Of a stretch of DNA of 8,579 nucleotides, positions 6,921 through 8,579 are shown one piece after another (the first letter of the stretch is position 1; each line of letters begins with the position of its first letter). Source of the DNA: DATAYF01 sp036272735 (GTDB lineage: Bacteria > Chloroflexota > Ktedonobacteria > Ktedonobacterales > Ktedonobacteraceae). The notes beneath the pieces were generated by a model, which saw nothing but the letters and a program-made list of their open reading frames with translations, searched no databases and was not told the origin of the DNA. Position numbers and translations under genes: made by a program. The DNA lies in the NCBI GenBank assembly GCA_036272735.1, contig DATAYF010000314.1:1-8579 (forward strand), read 5' to 3'.

Positions 6921-6955
6921 TTCCACCCTTCAGTGAAATTTTCCACCTTTGAGTG
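6921..6955. repeat. Two 15-bp direct repeats, transposon-end-like
   Basis: Positions 6921-6935 and 6941-6955 match at 13 of 15 bases with a 20-bp period. They lie 7 bp from the left terminus of the ISL3 remnant. Regularly spaced repeats of about 20 bp occur at the ends of IS21-family elements; no IstA/IstB coding sequence is nearby, so the assignment is only a suggestion. Confidence 0.4.
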
Positions 6956-6962
6956 CAAAATC

Positions 6963-7801
6963 GGGTCATGCGCACTTTCGGTAGAGGTTGCTTGCTTCCA
7001 CCAAGCGAGCTTGCAAAAGGGCAGGACTGGCACGTCCATAACCTTGCCGCTTGAAGACCTTGAGCCGATTCACTTGACCTTCGACTTGCCCTTGACTGCC
7101 AGCAAAAAGCAGAGCATTTTCGACCGCGTCCCAATCCAGCCGCAGCCTTTGGACGAAACGGATGAGCTCAGGTATCTGAGATACTTCAGCTTCGCACGCC
7201 CACAGTTGTAAAGCGGACTCATCACGATCCGTGAGGATCTGGCGAAATCGATGCACAGACGCATACGTTTGGGCAATGAGTTCACTCTGCGAGAGCAGGC
7301 TCTGGATGAAACGCTGTTCTGGAGCCGTTCGTTGCTCTTTGAAGAGGAGCCACAAGGTTTGCTTGGGAGAATACGACGGATACTGTTGTGCCTCTTTTGC
7401 GCGAGCCAGGCTGGCTGTTGGTCCATATGTGCGCCAGGGCTGAATAGCGATATACACTTCGGTGAGTCCTGCCGGATAGCCTTGTGCTTGGATTTCCTCG
7501 AACAGAAGGCGTCCATTGTGCTCCCCTTGCTCCCATCTTTGGCGCAAATACTCCAGATATGGCTCGATGACACGCGAGCGACGAGGATGAGGAGCACGTT
7601 CAGGAAACTGCCCTGTTTTGAGATAGATCGCCACTGTCTGCGAATGCAGTCCGGTTTCCTGTGCAATCGCCCGCTGTGACCAGCCTTGTGCTTTGAGCTT
7701 GACTACTTGGTATTGTATGAAGAGAATATTGATGGATTGACTTTAGCACTCTTGGTTGATGAACACAAGCAAGCAGGCTCTACCGAATGTGAACAAGACC
7801 C
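6963..7801 (-). mobile_element. Internally deleted ISL3-family element
   Basis: The ends at 6963-6997 and 7767-7801 are inverted repeats matching at 29 of 35 positions, beginning GGGTC and sharing TTCGGTAGAG and TGCTTGCTT. The element is only 839 bp, against roughly 1.3-1.7 kb for intact ISL3 members, and holds only the C-terminal part of the transposase. The flanks are GCAAAATC on the left and TTAAAAAT on the right. They do not form an exact 8-bp duplication, so one side has probably been rearranged. The right flank is the interior of the 104-bp repeat described at 3471-3574. Confidence 0.85.
6966..7742 (-). pseudogene. ISL3-family transposase, C-terminal portion
   Basis: An in-frame stop at 7743-7745 precedes the surviving frame, and the normal stop (6966-6968) lies inside the terminal repeat. 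The retained sequence starts with a helix-turn-helix segment, VVKLKAQGWSQRAIAQETG then VAIYLKTGQFPERAP, of the kind that interrupts the catalytic domain of ISL3 transposases. It continues through VIEPYLEYLRQRWEQGEHN to the conserved SQGQVEGQVNRLKVFKRQ near the end, which contains the last catalytic acidic residue (the E of VEG). The zinc-finger N-terminus and the region with both catalytic aspartates are absent. Only the part from a GTG at 7632-7634 has a plausible start (222 residues). Catalysis is not possible; DNA binding might remain. Confidence 0.85.
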
Positions 7802-7834
7802 TTAAAAATCGTCGAACATTCACGCTATTTACCA
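7802..7834 (-). repeat. Partial third copy of the 104-bp arm
   Basis: The sequence TTAAAAATCGTCG...CGCTATTTACCA matches the outer 33 bp of the 104-bp arm with two substitutions. It begins exactly where an ISL3 insertion at the T(C/T)AAAAAT target would leave it. It ends at TTTACCA, where the other two copies also stop matching their surroundings. The inner part of the arm is missing on the other side of the ISL3 remnant. Confidence 0.8.
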
Positions 7835-8380
7835 CCTTTCAAGCAGCATATGACGAGGTGTCGTCGGTATGAGTTTACAAAAGCGTCAGACCCCATCAAT
7901 ATGGAGGAAATCGTCGAGGCCTTAGCGCATCACCCGATTCTCTCGCTGTGGATGAAGGAGATCCCTGGTTAAAGCCGAGTGCACCGTTTCGGGGGGATAT
8001 GCAAAAAGCCCCTAATTGACGACGGCGTGCGCCAGTTGAGCATGCGCACCGGCTTCGCTAGGAAGTCGAAAGGCAATCTTGGGGGAGGGCCAACATGGTA
8101 ACGTTCTCTCAACGGACATGGAGGCCCAGTACCAGCGAAGCTGACACAGACCGCAAAGGAGATGGGAAGAGTTGGGAAACGTCCAACACCTGTTGTAACC
8201 ACAAGATGTACCCTGCGCTGCCCTCACCCATTTCCCAAATGGTGCGAAACAATTCGTCTCTGGGGCTACTTCTCTCGATTCTCCAGAGTCAATTTCCCTG
8301 TTTCGCGCTGATGCGTGTCTGTTTCGCCTCAAAAGGCGTGCTGATGCGCACCCAATTTACTATTTGGATACATTACTCCA
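7835..8380. other. Region without a convincing gene
   Basis: The frames here do not resemble known proteins. A 40-codon frame at 7850-7972 (plus), ending PINMEEIVEALAHHPILSLW then MKEIPG, looks protein-like in composition but lacks a ribosome site; it may be the tail of a lost gene. Positions 8287-8337 are a diverged relative of the 104-bp arm, sharing TGTTTCGCGC, GAT and TTCGCCTCAAAA in the same order and spacing. Confidence 0.45.
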
Positions 8381-8426
8381 CCTCAGCAATCCCCTCTCAA
8401 GGATTGCTGAGGTTATTTTAGTTTAA
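8381..8426 (+). terminator. Rho-independent terminator
   Basis: CCTCAGCAATCC (8381-8392) and GGATTGCTGAGG (8401-8412) form a perfect 12-bp stem, extendable by one A-T pair, with an 8-nt loop. TTATTTTAGTTT follows on the plus strand. No intact plus-strand gene ends upstream, so it either served a lost gene or ends a non-coding transcript. Confidence 0.7.
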
Positions 8427-8579
8427 ACGTCAAATACAAGAGAGGAGCAAATTTGTCTACCGAATGATGAATTGCTCCTATTGCAGCAAAAAGAAATAGA
8501 ACTTTGCTACACATCTCTCTTTCCTTGATAGCAAAGAGCAAGTCCATGGACAGGTGAGACAAATGTGAGACAGGTTGCC
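8427..8579. other. Window end, short inverted repeats only
   Basis: No gene is visible. AGGAGCAA and TTGCTCCT form an 8-bp inverted repeat around 8443-8480. CTTTGCTA and TAGCAAAG form another around 8503-8537. GTGAGACA occurs twice near the right edge. None suffices for a named feature. Confidence 0.35.

Larger units (their letters stand above)
6513..6962. other. Gene-free region between the kinase and the ISL3 remnant
   Basis: No frame here resembles a protein. The left part holds the AACTGTGCCGATAA-like array. The right part (6921-6955) holds two direct repeats, TTCCACCCTTCAGTG and TTCCACCTTTGAGTG, with a 20-bp period, which resemble the repeated sites at the end of an IS21-like or other transposon. 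I see no terminator directly after the kinase stop. Confidence 0.5.

Noticed and set aside
8012..8421. Overlapping 106- and 108-codon frames on opposite strands
   Set aside because: Neither has a good ribosome site or recognisable motifs. Both cross a repeat fragment, and the plus one runs through a terminator hairpin.

Overview
The window looks like an accessory, insertion-sequence-rich stretch of a bacterial chromosome. A member of Chloroflexota class Ktedonobacteria is my best guess. That rests on the TnpB type, the mixture of IS701-like and ISL3-like debris, moderate GC and frequent F420-type enzymes; it is inference, since no rRNA or marker gene is present. At least five mobile-element remnants surround four ordinary genes.

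Layout. Positions 1-344 (minus) hold the middle of a decayed TnpB, with a frameshift, ending in a 20-bp fold-back at the window edge. Positions about 349-1906 are an IS701-like insertion sequence bracketed by CTAG; its transposase keeps a D-D-E triad but has a frameshift near its C-terminus. Next comes a two-gene minus-strand operon: a MerR-family regulator (2887-3363), whose promoter has a 19-bp spacer and a perfect dyad and predicts a leaderless mRNA, followed directly by an LLM-class flavin/F420 oxidoreductase (1936-2883).

Positions 3471-4932 are the most interesting part. Two perfectly identical 104-bp inverted copies, bracketed by a 5-bp direct repeat (CAAGC), enclose a plus-strand RibD/DHFR-like reductase gene with an 18-codon coupled leader ORF, and no transposase. 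This has the form of a non-autonomous transposon carrying a passenger gene. Its right arm was later hit by a 112-bp ISL3-type MITE with an 8-bp target duplication. A partial copy of the same arm at 7802-7834 abuts an internally deleted 839-bp ISL3 element at exactly the same nucleotide position.

Positions 5250-6512 encode a soluble GAF-HisKA-HATPase histidine kinase with no adjacent response regulator. Positions 6513-6962 contain no gene but hold an array of AACTGTGCCGATAA-like sites and two 15-bp direct repeats resembling a transposon end. Positions 6963-7801 are the deleted ISL3 element. Positions 7802-8579 hold arm fragments and a strong plus-strand terminator hairpin, with no convincing gene.

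The MerR regulator probably controls itself and the flavin oxidoreductase, and the passenger reductase is carried separately. No evidence links these to the kinase. No tRNA, rRNA or CRISPR array was seen.
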